From NCBI GenBank assembly GCA_943789365.1, contig CALSTV010000001.1, positions 1,116,001 to 1,180,000 on the forward strand: 64,000 nt of DNA, written 5' to 3'. A model generated the notes under the pieces. It saw nothing but the letters and a program-made list of their open reading frames with translations. It was not told where the DNA came from and did not search any database. This document shows positions 55,648 through 64,000 of this stretch, piece by piece (position 1 is the stretch's first letter; the number at the start of each line of letters is the position of its first letter). The DNA is from an uncultured Flavobacteriaceae bacterium. Lineage in GTDB: Bacteria > Bacteroidota > Bacteroidia > Flavobacteriales > Flavobacteriaceae. The translations under genes and the position numbers were made by a program.

Positions 55648-57063
55648 TTATATTTGAAATTCAAAATAATGCAAGGCATTGTTATAGCAGATATCTTGTA
55701 CCATTCCTCCCAAAAACTCAATATCATCTGGCAGCAAGCCTTCTGCTACATCATTTGCAATAATATTACACAGAATTCTCCTAAAGTATTCATGCCTAGG
55801 AAAAGACAAAAAGCTTCTACTGTCCGTAAGCATTCCAACAAACCTACTCAAAAGCCCCATATTGGAGAGTGTATTTATTTGCTTCTCCATACCGTCCTTT
55901 TGGTCGTTAAACCACCATCCGGTTCCAAATTGCATTTTTCCGGGAACCCCTCCAGTCTGAAAGTTACCCATCATGGTTGCAAACACTTCATTTTGTGATG
56001 GATTGAGGTTATAGGTAATGGTTTTAGCCAGTTGATCGGTACTGTTCAAGGTATTGAATAGTTTTGACATAAATTCGGCTACCGGATAATCTCCTATAGA
56101 ATCGCAACCTGCATCGGCGCCAACCTGTTCGATTAAACGTGAATTATTGTTACGAATAACGCCAAGATGGTATTGCTGCGTCCAATTGTGCTTGTGATAT
56201 TGTTTACCCAAATACACGAACAAATGCGATCTGAACTTATTTATTTCTATGGTGCTTAGCAATTCACCTTTCAAATTTCTGTTGAAAATTGCAGCCACTT
56301 CATCGTTCTTAGCCTCTTCAAACACCAGTGCTTCTCCTATTCCAAAGTCAGAAAGTCGACAGCCCCTTTCATTAAAGTACACTACTCTAGCCTCAATTGC
56401 CGCTAAAAAATCGGCATGAGAAGTTATCTGAATACCCGAAACTTCGGAGAGCTTTTCAAGATATGATACAAATGAGTGTTTACCGATAAAAAACAAATTA
56501 TCTACTCTAAAAGTGGGATACACTTTTGTATAAAATCCCTTTTCTGCAATTTGCTTATGATACCTCAGATCATCCGTTGGATCATCCGTTGTACAGGCTA
56601 CTTCTACTTTCATATCTTCGAGCAACCGCGCAGGTGTCTTCTCTTTTAAAACAGCATTTGCTTGCTTATAAATTTCTGAAGCCGTACTCGGTTGTAAAAC
56701 TGTATCGACATTGAAGTAGCGTTTCAACTCCAACTGCGTCCAATGGAACAAGGGATTTCTCATGGTATAAGGAACCGTTTCTGCCCACTTTTGAAATCGC
56801 ACTTCTAAAGAAGCATCGCCTGTAATGTACTTTTCATCTATTCCATTAGCCCGCATCCCACGCCATTTGTAATGATCACCATCCAACCAAGCATCAGTGA
56901 TATTGTTCATTGGCTTGTTTTCAGCAATAGTCTTAGGACAAAGGTGATTGTGGTAATCAATAATAGGCATGTCCTTTGCATATTTGTGATACAAGGTTTC
57001 AGCTATCTCTGATTGCAGTAAAAAATTAGCTGTTATTAAGGGTTTTGATGAAATCGTTTTCAT
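55648..57063 (-). CDS. uxaC: glucuronate isomerase
   Basis: Converts D-glucuronate to D-fructuronate (and galacturonate to tagaturonate). 471 residues, standard. An amidohydrolase-like TIM barrel with MPIIDYHNHLCPKTIAENKP near the N-terminus (metal-binding His-x-His), VACTTDDPTDDLRYHKQ, and the C-terminal FPRHEYFRRILCNIIA. Its ATG overlaps the uxuA stop by 1 nt (TAATG), so it is the last gene of a coupled uxu operon. Confidence 0.96.
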   Translation of the reverse strand: MKTISSKPLITANFLLQSEIAETLYHKYAKDMPIIDYHNHLCPKTIAENKPMNNITDAWLDGDHYKWRGMRANGIDEKYITGDASLEVRFQKWAETVPYTMRNPLFHWTQLELKRYFNVDTVLQPSTASEIYKQANAVLKEKTPARLLEDMKVEVACTTDDPTDDLRYHKQIAEKGFYTKVYPTFRVDNLFFIGKHSFVSYLEKLSEVSGIQITSHADFLAAIEARVVYFNERGCRLSDFGIGEALVFEEAKNDEVAAIFNRNLKGELLSTIEINKFRSHLFVYLGKQYHKHNWTQQYHLGVIRNNNSRLIEQVGADAGCDSIGDYPVAEFMSKLFNTLNSTDQLAKTITYNLNPSQNEVFATMMGNFQTGGVPGKMQFGTGWWFNDQKDGMEKQINTLSNMGLLSRFVGMLTDSRSFLSFPRHEYFRRILCNIIANDVAEGLLPDDIEFLGGMVQDICYNNALHYFEFQI

Positions 57064-58241
57064 TAAGCCATACTTTTTGCAATTCCAAATTCCAAACCTC
57101 TCAATTCTGCCAGGCCTCTTAGCCTTCCGATTCCGGAATATCCGGGGTTTGTCTTTTTCTTAAGGTCGTCGAGCATTTGATGACCGTGATCGGGTCTCAC
57201 CGGAATTAAGGCATCTTTCATACCCAATGATTTGCGTCGTTTTTCTTCCAACACAACTTCTTTGACTACGCTATACATATCGACATCTCCTTCCAAATGA
57301 TTGGCTTCATAAAAGTTTCCTTCCGCGTCTCTTTGCGTACTTCTAAAGTGTAAAAAGTGTACACGATCTGCAAAACGTTTAAAAATTTGCACCAGATCAT
57401 TGTCTGCTCTTACGCCTAACGAACCTGTACAAAAGGTAATACCGTTGGCTCTATCGGGTACTTGTTCGAACATATATGCATAATCTTCTTCGGTAGAAAC
57501 AACCCTTGGCAGCCCTAAAATTTGATAGGGAGGATCATCAGGATGCATACACATCAAAACCTCATTTTGAGAAGCCACTGGAATAATTTCCTTTAGGAAG
57601 GCCACTAAATTTTCTTGTAGTTTTTGGGCATCTATGTCAGCATAGGTATCCAAAATTTCTTGAAATTGCTCTAAGGTATATCCTTCCTCAGCCCCAGGCA
57701 ATCCTGCAATTATATTGCGAATCAAGGTTTCTTTTGCTACTTCGGAAAGTCCTTCCATATATGTTTTTGCCGCGGCAATTTGCACATCAGAATATTCCGC
57801 CTCTGCTTCTGGTCTTTTCAATAAAAACAATTCGAAAGCGGCAAATGCAATCACATCAAAGCGCAAAGCTTTTGAACCATCTTCCACCTCAAAACTTAAA
57901 TCGGTACGTGTCCAATCCAATACAGGCATAAAGTTATAACACACAATTCCAATACCACAGCTTGCAAGATTTGCAATACTTTGTTTGTAGTTTTCGATGT
58001 AGTCTTGAAAATTCCCAGAACGCGTTTTTATTTGTTCGTGTACGGGTATACTTTCTACCACCGACCAAGTAAGTCCCTTACTTTCGATTTCCTGTTTTCT
58101 CTTTTGAATCTCGTCAATACTCCAAACCGTTCCGTTTGGAATATGATGCAAGGCAGAAACCACTCCTGTAGCCCCAGACTGTCTAATATCTGATAAAGAT
58201 ACGGGGTCATTTGGTCCGTACCATCTCCATGTTTGTTCCAT
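57063..58241 (-). CDS. uxuA: mannonate dehydratase
   Basis: Dehydrates D-mannonate to 2-keto-3-deoxygluconate. 392 residues. Typical segments: [20 protein letters not shown] at the N-terminus, [39 protein letters not shown]-type [11 protein letters not shown] and [12 protein letters not shown] near the C-terminus, whose His/Asp/Cys residues bind the metal. It follows the SDR gene at 32 nt and overlaps uxaC by 1 nt. Confidence 0.96.
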   Translation of the reverse strand: MEQTWRWYGPNDPVSLSDIRQSGATGVVSALHHIPNGTVWSIDEIQKRKQEIESKGLTWSVVESIPVHEQIKTRSGNFQDYIENYKQSIANLASCGIGIVCYNFMPVLDWTRTDLSFEVEDGSKALRFDVIAFAAFELFLLKRPEAEAEYSDVQIAAAKTYMEGLSEVAKETLIRNIIAGLPGAEEGYTLEQFQEILDTYADIDAQKLQENLVAFLKEIIPVASQNEVLMCMHPDDPPYQILGLPRVVSTEEDYAYMFEQVPDRANGITFCTGSLGVRADNDLVQIFKRFADRVHFLHFRSTQRDAEGNFYEANHLEGDVDMYSVVKEVVLEEKRRKSLGMKDALIPVRPDHGHQMLDDLKKKTNPGYSGIGRLRGLAELRGLEFGIAKSMA

Positions 58242-58273
58242 CTATTCAATATTTTGTTAATTCATTATCCTTT

Positions 58274-59101
58274 TTATACGCCACTAAATGCGCTAAACCC
58301 TCCATCTATTGGAATGACAACTCCAGTAACAAATGATGAAGCCTCATCACATAAATAAAGCGTGGTACTAATAAGGTCATCCACTTCACCAAACCTACCC
58401 ATAGGAGTTTGGGCAATAATCGTATTTCCTCTATCTGTTAAGTCACCATTTTCCGTAGTTAACAAGGCTCTATTCTGATCTGTCAAGAAAAAACCTGGCG
58501 CCAATGCATTCACACGAACACCCACTTTAGAGAAATGAACAGCCAGCCACTGTGTAAAATTAGAAACTGCAGCCTTGGCTCCACTATATGCAGGGATTTT
58601 GGTCAACGGTGTAAAAGCATTCATTGAAGAAATATTTAAAATACTACAACCTTTTTCTCCAACCATGTCTTTAGCAAACACCTGAGTTGGTAATAATGTA
58701 CCAATAAAATTTAGGTTAAACGTAAACTGAATTCCATCAGAATCCAAATCAAAAAAGGTTTTGAATCCTTCGGTTGTATTCTGAAGGTCTTCGAGCTTCA
58801 AATAAGGATTAGAAGTTGTTCCAAGCGGATGATTCCCTCCTGCTCCATTGACCAAAATAGAGACCTTTCCCAATTTCGAATTGACTTCTAATTTTGCTTC
58901 TTCTAAAGACGCTTTCTCCAGTACATTTGCCTGTACTCCTATGGCAGTACCCCCAACATTAGTTATTGCATCAGCCACAGCGACTGCAGCTTCTAAATTT
59001 AAATCTAATACAGCAATTCTATGCCCTTGCTTTGCCAATGCTTTAGCCAAGGTACTGCAAAGAACGCCTCCTGCTCCTGTTAACACAACTACTTTACTCA
59101 T
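58274..59101 (-). CDS. SDR oxidoreductase, probable fructuronate/mannonate reductase
   Basis: Short-chain dehydrogenase of 275 residues; start 59101 (MSKVVVLTGAGGVLCSTLAKAL) places the TGxxGxxG-type motif at the N-terminus, whereas the longer frame to 59179 would start within the operator region. The active-site Ser and YSGAK (catalytic Tyr/Lys) lie near ISSMNAFTPLTKIPAYSGAK. As first gene of the uxuA-uxaC operon it most likely supplies the D-fructuronate to D-mannonate step in place of classical UxuB. Substrate is inferred from operon context. Confidence 0.85.
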   Translation of the reverse strand: MSKVVVLTGAGGVLCSTLAKALAKQGHRIAVLDLNLEAAVAVADAITNVGGTAIGVQANVLEKASLEEAKLEVNSKLGKVSILVNGAGGNHPLGTTSNPYLKLEDLQNTTEGFKTFFDLDSDGIQFTFNLNFIGTLLPTQVFAKDMVGEKGCSILNISSMNAFTPLTKIPAYSGAKAAVSNFTQWLAVHFSKVGVRVNALAPGFFLTDQNRALLTTENGDLTDRGNTIIAQTPMGRFGEVDDLISTTLYLCDEASSFVTGVVIPIDGGFSAFSGV

Positions 59102-59136
59102 AAGTTTTATCATTTTAATTACAACACACACTGCCC

Positions 59137-59148
59137 GTGTGCGCACAC
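59137..59148. promoter_or_regulatory. operator palindrome 1 (GTGTGCGCACAC)
   Basis: Perfect 12-bp palindrome, C on its left, directly abutting the -7 box of the uxu operon and covering the expected start site. An identical copy lies 33 bp away, about three helical turns. The LacI-type regulator encoded divergently is the obvious candidate to bind it; central CpG symmetry is typical of LacI-family sites. Confidence 0.8.
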
Positions 59149-59155
59149 AAATGTA
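59148..59155 (-). promoter_or_regulatory. -7 element of the uxu operon promoter
   Basis: Minus-strand TACATTTG matches TAnnTTTG exactly, 46 nt upstream of the SDR ATG. It lies between the two identical palindromes; the second occupies the expected -33 region, and no separate -33 TTG was found there. Confidence 0.6.
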
Positions 59156-59169
59156 CAAAAACATTCTTC

Positions 59170-59181
59170 GTGTGCGCACAC
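59170..59181. promoter_or_regulatory. operator palindrome 2 (GTGTGCGCACAC)
   Basis: Second identical 12-bp palindrome, also preceded by C. Located over the -33 region of the uxu promoter and ~85 nt upstream of the regulator gene, so it could also serve autoregulation. Confidence 0.8.
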
Positions 59182-59265
59182 TTTTTATGTTATTTTTTCA
59201 AAAACCCCATTCAAATTCAACTTTAATGCCTATTTTGTGACACTAAAATCCGTTAATATTAAAAA

Positions 59266-60348
59266 ATGGTTAGGATAAAAGACATCGCAAAAGAAGCAAA
59301 GGTATCTGAAGGAACTGTCGACAGGGTTTTACATAACAGAGGAGGTGTTTCAAAAACAACAGAAGCTAGAATAAAAAAAATCATCAGCGATAAAAAATTC
59401 AGCATCAACCCTGTTGCAAGTGCCCTGGCCATGAAAAACAAATACACCATTACGGTTCTTATGCCCGAATTCTCGGAGGAAGATGCCTTTTGGAAATCAC
59501 CCTATCTGGGAATTCTGAAAGCCACAAATGAATTGCAAAATTTAGGGGTTACTGTGCACATTATTCATTTTAATCAATACAAGGCACAGTCCTATGAGCA
59601 GGCATCACAAAAAGTTTATAAAACAAACCCAACGGCAGTTTTATTGGTACCGCTATTCCGAAAAGAAACCAATCAATTTGTTCAAGAATTAGATAAACTG
59701 GACATACCTTATGCTTTTTTAAATGTCAACATGGACGGGTTTAACAACCTCTTTTTTATTGGACAAGATTCTTATACGGCAGGCTATCTTGCAGGTAAAT
59801 TAAGTGCGTTAAGCTTAAAGCCACAGTCTAAAATATTACTTATTCAGACGAGGGACAACATTGACAACAACACTACTATTTCTAAAAGAATAGAAGGATT
59901 TACTTCCTATTTCAAAGATGTATACAGCAAAGCGCCATCTATTATCTTAAAGATTGAAAACCTAGACGATAAAAAAGGAACAGAACAATCCATACGTACA
60001 CAATTGTCAAACACACCAGCAATTGAAGGAATATTTGTTCCCTCGAGCCGGGCCTCTGCCATTGTAACCAGTTTACCCAAAACAGTCATAGAAAAACTTT
60101 CCATTATTGGGTTTGATACCACTCCACAGAATACACAATGTTTAAAAGAAGGGACGATTCCTTTTTTAATTTCTCAAAAAACTTTTGACCAAGGGCTTGA
60201 AGCGATTCGTTTGTTGGCTGACTATTTAACCGCGAAGAAAACACCTGTTAAAAAAGTATACTTGCCAATCGACATATTAACGAAAGAAAATTTAGCTTAT
60301 AATGAGGGTAGTCAATATCATTTTGAAAGAGAAGTTTCCCTTTCATAA
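59266..60348 (+). CDS. LacI-family transcriptional regulator (probable uronate regulator)
   Basis: 360 residues. The N-terminal LacI HTH is RIKDIAKEAKVSEGTVDRVL followed by HNRGGVSK. A periplasmic-binding-protein-like effector domain follows (~60-340; FIGQDSYTAGYLAG, LSIIGFDTTPQN). It is divergent from the uxu operon across two identical palindromes, so repression of that operon relieved by a uronate-pathway sugar acid is likely. EGTVDRVLHNRG is common among LacI proteins of Bacteroidota sugar loci. The ligand is inferred, not shown. Confidence 0.9.
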   Translation: MVRIKDIAKEAKVSEGTVDRVLHNRGGVSKTTEARIKKIISDKKFSINPVASALAMKNKYTITVLMPEFSEEDAFWKSPYLGILKATNELQNLGVTVHIIHFNQYKAQSYEQASQKVYKTNPTAVLLVPLFRKETNQFVQELDKLDIPYAFLNVNMDGFNNLFFIGQDSYTAGYLAGKLSALSLKPQSKILLIQTRDNIDNNTTISKRIEGFTSYFKDVYSKAPSIILKIENLDDKKGTEQSIRTQLSNTPAIEGIFVPSSRASAIVTSLPKTVIEKLSIIGFDTTPQNTQCLKEGTIPFLISQKTFDQGLEAIRLLADYLTAKKTPVKKVYLPIDILTKENLAYNEGSQYHFEREVSLS

Positions 60349-60444
60349 TAGACACCTACTACGTAACAATCCTTCAAAATTCTTACAGACAACCTATGCT
60401 TTCCTAATTACAGTTTAGCCGAGTACATCAATTTTAGCTTCCAC

Positions 60445-60476
60445 TTGTTTTTTTCTATTATTTATTAATAAATTTG
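60445..60476 (+). promoter_or_regulatory. consensus promoter of the DUF2490 gene
   Basis: TTG (60445-60447), 21-nt spacer and TAAATTTG (60469-60476) match the Bacteroidota promoter; 28 nt upstream of the ATG at 60505. Confidence 0.7.
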
Positions 60477-60504
60477 CCCCGAAAACGGAAAGCAAATTAC
60501 CTGT

Positions 60505-61254
60505 ATGAAATTGAATATCTTTAGTACCCAACACACTATTATATTAGTCATTGTATGGTTTGCTTTTTCAAATTACAATAAGCTACAAGCCCAAACTACC
60601 AACAAGCTTGATAACCAACAAATCTGGACCTATTTCTACCCACATATTGTATTGAATGACAAATTAGATTTTACAGGAGATATAAGATATCGAACTTTTG
60701 CTTCAAGGCAAGATATCTTTAGTATGTATATTCGCCCATCATGGAGTTACCACACAAACAAACGTTGGACTTTTCACGGAGGTATTGGTTTTTTCTATAC
60801 AGAGAGTAAGGAAGCCATTCTGAATAAGTTTGAAATTAGACCTTGGCAAGGTGTGCAATACAATGGGCCAAAATTAGGAATATTGACGCTAAAACATCTT
60901 ATTAGAGCTGAAGAGCGTTTTTCAAATTTTCCTCAAGTAAATGAAGCTTATTATTTTGAATTTCGTTTGCGTTATAAATTATCTGGAAAATTGAGCTTTT
61001 CAAACAATAAGACTTATAAAAACTGGTACCTTCCTTTTTATGGGGAATTGTTTTTTCCTGTTTTTGATGAATTGGATGGATTTTTCAGCAATAAATCGAG
61101 AATCGGTGGCGGAATCGGTCATAAAGGTACAGACTGGAAATTACAAATGACGTATAATTGGCACTCATCACGAGCAATCCCTGATGCAGACCTGGACTAC
61201 GGCTTTAATTCTCTACAAGTCAAATTTTTTAAAATCTGGGATCTTAGGAAATAG
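60505..61254 (+). CDS. DUF2490 outer-membrane-like protein
   Basis: 249 residues with a signal peptide ending KLQAQ and a series of amphipathic beta-strands (WTYFYPHIVLNDKLDFTGDIRYR, DIFSMYIRPSWSYH, YYFEFRLRYKLSGKLSF), ending in an aromatic-rich strand, as in DUF2490 proteins predicted to form a small outer-membrane barrel. Function unknown. It is a single-gene unit with a clear promoter. Confidence 0.82.
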   Translation: MKLNIFSTQHTIILVIVWFAFSNYNKLQAQTTNKLDNQQIWTYFYPHIVLNDKLDFTGDIRYRTFASRQDIFSMYIRPSWSYHTNKRWTFHGGIGFFYTESKEAILNKFEIRPWQGVQYNGPKLGILTLKHLIRAEERFSNFPQVNEAYYFEFRLRYKLSGKLSFSNNKTYKNWYLPFYGELFFPVFDELDGFFSNKSRIGGGIGHKGTDWKLQMTYNWHSSRAIPDADLDYGFNSLQVKFFKIWDLRK

Positions 61255-61402
61255 TTTTTCGTTGAAATATTTAAGAGTTGAAGCGTTGAATTGCTTAGTT
61301 TCGGTTTTCTATTCGCCTCTCATTTTCAAAGCCCTATTGCCTAATCAAAACAAAAAACTTTACTAACAGAAACAACGTTTTCCATTATATCGAGTAAATT
61401 TT

Positions 61403-62249
61403 CTAAATCCCAAAACGATAGTTTAGCGATGCCATAAAGCTCTGTTTGGATTTCAAAAATCCATATTCAGCTCTAAATTGCCAACGTCTGTCTATTTGCC
61501 ATTGACCTCCTAACAACATATTCCAATTGTATTCTAGTTGTTTGTTGAATTTGTATTTGATGGTGGTATCGAGCGCTTCGTCATAGAACCCCCTAACACC
61601 ATTGTAAAGATCCTCTGCCAGTTGTTTCCCTACCGGAGATAATTCAGCATACTCAGGAGATGCCATATAATCCGCCCAATCCTGATCTATTTCATCCAAC
61701 TTGCTATTGTCTGGATCTACCAAATCTCCTAAATTGATTTCTCCATCAGTTTGCGCTCCTAACTTTTGAAATTGAGCACCTGCCCAAAGTCCAACAAACA
61801 TATCCGGTTTGTTTTTATTGACCGCAAAGTTCTTTATAACTCGAACACCACTTACATCTACACGAATCGGCTTGTTTAACAAATCATTCTGTGACCAAGT
61901 CCAACTATAATCTGCGGAAATCACAACAGGGCCCTGCAGGAAAAACTCCCACCGTATTAAACCCCCAATAGGCACCACCAGCATTTGAAGTTGCACCAAA
62001 TTCTATGGGCGCCACTAAATTTACAGTGGTAGTTCCTGTATACTGTCCATAAAAACCACCTACCGACAAAAAAGGTAAAATCCATGTATCGAAACGTGCA
62101 TTTGCTGTCTTTACATCTGCCGATGACGGACCAAAAACGATAATATCACTTAAATCCTTAAAATCGCCATCATTAATGGCCATTTCAAAATTTTCGATGA
62201 GGATATTTTGTTTGTTGTAAATAGAATTGACCATGACTCCATGAGGCAA
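61403..62249 (-). pseudogene. frameshifted, 5'-truncated outer-membrane barrel gene
   Basis: Two overlapping frames form one barrel protein. The first (to ~61930) runs from MVNSIYNKQNILIENFEM through PFLSVGGFYGQYTGTT to GAYWGFNTVG; the second continues GPVVISADYSWTWSQND to a proper C-terminal strand ASLNYRFGI. A single-base gain (or two-base loss) in the GGGCCC stretch around 61930-61936 explains the switch. No signal peptide remains upstream; homology-like sequence simply begins near 62240, next to another truncated barrel gene running the other way. The family resembles DUF-type transport-like barrels; function unknown. Confidence 0.8.
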
Positions 62250-62938
62250 TGGTAGCTTATGCCCTATTAGCTGCTCAGTCTACTGATGTCGGTGGTGAAC
62301 AATTACGCCAATCTTTTAGCGACCTTTCCTCTATAACCAATGCAGGTTTTCAATTTATCTCGACGGTACGATACGATCGCTTTTCGTTTTCTTTTGACGG
62401 AACTTTCGCAACCTTAGGTGTCGATGAATCACAAGGTCCACTAGAAGTCGATGTTACCATCAGACAAAACATCTTCGATTTCAAATTGGGATATCGTCTA
62501 TTGGATTACTTTAAACTAGATGATCAAAAAGCTATTGATGGTTGGTCCTTGGATTTTGATATTGGGGCTAAATATTGGCTTAACGATATTGGAGTGAACT
62601 ACGCGCTAATTTGGAATGACACACCTTTGATAGATGGCAGTTTAGATGAAAAACAAGAATGGTAGGATTTAATGGTTGGTGTAAATACCAAATTTATTGT
62701 AAGTCCAAAATTTCTTGTTAGCGTAGCCTACAATGCCGGTGGTTTTGGCATTGGAAATTCTTCGAAATTTGCCCAAGATTTTTCATACATCAACTCTTTT
62801 AAGGTGCACAATATGGTGCTTGTTAATGCCGGATTTAGATCCTTTATGTACAAAAGAACCGATATTCAAGATGGAGAAGACCTTAACACCAAAGTAAGTG
62901 TTTTAGGACCTTTATTAGGGGTTTCTGTTTTGTTTTAG
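62249..62938 (+). pseudogene. 5'-truncated outer-membrane barrel gene with in-frame TAG
   Basis: The frame starts abruptly at MVAYALLAAQST without a signal peptide; a TGA lies just upstream at 62234-62236. The strands FQFISTVRYDRFSFSFDGTF and NIFDFKLGYRLLDYF match a beta-barrel. At 62663-62665 TAG interrupts EWxDLM; a TGG-to-TAG change is the simplest cause, since the frame continues (DLMVGVNTKFIVSPKFLVSV) to a C-terminal VLGPLLGVSVLF strand. Both the missing 5' end and the nonsense codon argue for a dead gene. Confidence 0.82.
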
Positions 62939-63009
62939 GCACTGAAAACCCACTAAAACCAAACTAATCCACAAAAAAAAGGTATCTTAGTGTCACACAC
63001 TCCCCTACT

Positions 63010-63699
63010 ATGAAAAAACTACTTATTATCTGCTGTTTTCCTTTTTTACAGTATTCAGGTTATGCGCAAGAAGCGACGAGTATTAGCGACTGGGACAATA
63101 CCATGTATGCTAGTAATAAGTTTAATTACCGAAAAGATCAACGGAAAAACTCTTTTGAATTCCAGACACGATACAACAACGATTTCAGCGAGCTGGAACA
63201 ATGGCATTTAGAAGCCGCAACTTCCTTTTTTGTTTCAAAAAAATGGGAAATAGTTCCAGATTTTAGGTTTACAAGAAAACCTACACGAACAGAATACCGC
63301 CCTGGAATTGGTGTAGTATACAAAAACTTATTTTCAAAATCGCAATTGGTGCATCAGGTGAAATACCAATACGACATTAAGAACGGCATCAGCAATTCAC
63401 ACGGAATGCGATATGCCGCTTTTTACAACTACCTATTTTCCGAAAAAATTATTCTGACCGCCCTTGCAGGAGGCTTGTTTGAAATAGGGCCCGACTGGAG
63501 TGGGTTTCTCGGATTTCGAGGTGGGTTGAGCGGTGCCTATATTTTTAACGACGTACACTCGATGAACATCGGGTATTTTTACGGTGCTGTCAACCAGAAA
63601 ACAAACGATTATAACAATATTGGTATTTTTAATATTCAGTTAATCATTAATTTGAATAAAGAATATAAATATACACCTGCGAAGTATTTTAGTTTTTAG
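63010..63699 (+). CDS. DUF2490-like outer-membrane protein
   Basis: 229 residues; signal peptide ends SGYAQ. Alternating strands (NSFEFQTRYNNDFSELEQWH, WEIVPDFRFTRKPTRTEYRP, QLVHQVKYQYDI) resemble the DUF2490 protein at 60505 in organisation though sequence identity is low. The C-terminus ends KYFSF, an aromatic terminal residue common in outer-membrane barrels. Function unknown; it follows the two barrel pseudogenes. Confidence 0.75.
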   Translation: MKKLLIICCFPFLQYSGYAQEATSISDWDNTMYASNKFNYRKDQRKNSFEFQTRYNNDFSELEQWHLEAATSFFVSKKWEIVPDFRFTRKPTRTEYRPGIGVVYKNLFSKSQLVHQVKYQYDIKNGISNSHGMRYAAFYNYLFSEKIILTALAGGLFEIGPDWSGFLGFRGGLSGAYIFNDVHSMNIGYFYGAVNQKTNDYNNIGIFNIQLIINLNKEYKYTPAKYFSF

Positions 63700-63742
63700 T
63701 CCTGTATTCGCAACTAAGTGCTTTTACGACGGCTTTTACTTT

Positions 63743-63979
63743 TTAAGCTCCTGTGTAAACCATTCCAAACACAATACATGATTTGTTTGTTGGATTCATT
63801 TTTAAAGCAGCAGAAAACAATGAATAGTCATCCAACAACCCTTTGGTTAGCACATAATAATACAAACCATTTTTTAGGCTTATTTCTTTTCCCAATAGGT
63901 TCTTATAATATGCTATTTGCTGCTCCTGTGCTAAGCAGGCAGTTATCAATTCTGTGATTGTTTGTTTTTCTGTTTTCAT
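63743..63979 (-). CDS. small hypothetical protein near the window end
   Basis: 78 residues, MKTEKQTITELITACLAQEQ at the N-terminus, helical and charged, no signal. It has a more natural composition than the overlapping plus-strand frame 63718-63957. It converges on the DUF2490-like gene. No family recognised; it could also be a chance frame. Confidence 0.45.
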   Translation of the reverse strand: MKTEKQTITELITACLAQEQQIAYYKNLLGKEISLKNGLYYYVLTKGLLDDYSLFSAALKMNPTNKSCIVFGMVYTGA

Positions 63980-64000
63980 AAAATATTTTTTTAATTATTT

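Noticed and set aside
59102-59179. N-terminal extension of the SDR gene
   Set aside because: It translates through the operator palindrome and -7 box and has Arg/Cys-rich content before the Rossmann motif.
63718-63957. 79-codon plus-strand frame near the end
   Set aside because: Overlaps a better-composed minus-strand frame and lacks any recognisable feature.

Overview
The window looks like a marine or algae-associated Flavobacteriaceae (Bacteroidota) chromosome. The evidence is AT-rich DNA, many lipoproteins with acidic residues after the lipobox cysteine, a type IX secretion (T9SS) sorting domain, gldH, DUF4837 and DUF2490 proteins, and Bacteroidota-type promoters (TTG, about 20 nt, TAnnTTTG). 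No tRNA, rRNA, CRISPR array or transposase was seen.

Positions 1-22.4 kb hold a large beta-1,3-glucan (laminarin) utilization locus, all on the + strand. It begins with the end of a glycosidase cut by the window edge. A surface block follows: two GH16 lipoproteins, a glycosidase fused to an outer-membrane beta-barrel, and two multi-domain binding lipoproteins. After a terminator at 10.15 kb comes a tight catabolic operon: a GH149-type beta-1,3-glucan phosphorylase, GH3, GH17, GH30 and a GPH-family symporter. A T9SS-secreted binding protein ends the locus. One carbohydrate-binding-like module recurs four times in three of these proteins. SusC/SusD are not in the window.

Positions 22.4-26.5 kb, minus strand, carry a lipoprotein with an R-D-x-x-R-H-x-x-W domain followed by a tandem family of small paralogous lipoproteins. 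Three are intact, one has a nonsense mutation and one is truncated. The first overlaps the large gene by ATGA. The layout resembles an effector with an immunity array, which is inference. A signal-less GH17 follows at 26.7-27.6 kb.

Positions 27.9-51.5 kb are mainly housekeeping: gdhA (with a broken oxidoreductase downstream), pheS, a lactonase, gpsA, a polysaccharide flippase, a lytic transglycosylase/OmpA/DUF4837 cluster, xth, an acyl-CoA ligase, PBP1A, gldH-ricT, trhO, a BamA-like barrel, asd and two small paralogous proteins.

Positions 51.9-60.3 kb form a second sugar region: GH29 alpha-fucosidase, an S1 sulfatase and a decayed sulfatase. Divergent to these is a glucuronate operon (SDR oxidoreductase, uxuA, uxaC) with a LacI-type regulator. 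Two identical 12-bp palindromes flank the operon's probable promoter. Together they suggest use of sulfated, fucose- and uronate-containing glycans.

Positions 60.5-64 kb hold DUF2490-type barrel proteins and two 5'-truncated, head-to-head barrel pseudogenes. Pseudogenes with one or two simple lesions recur across the window, so gene decay is active at several accessory sites.
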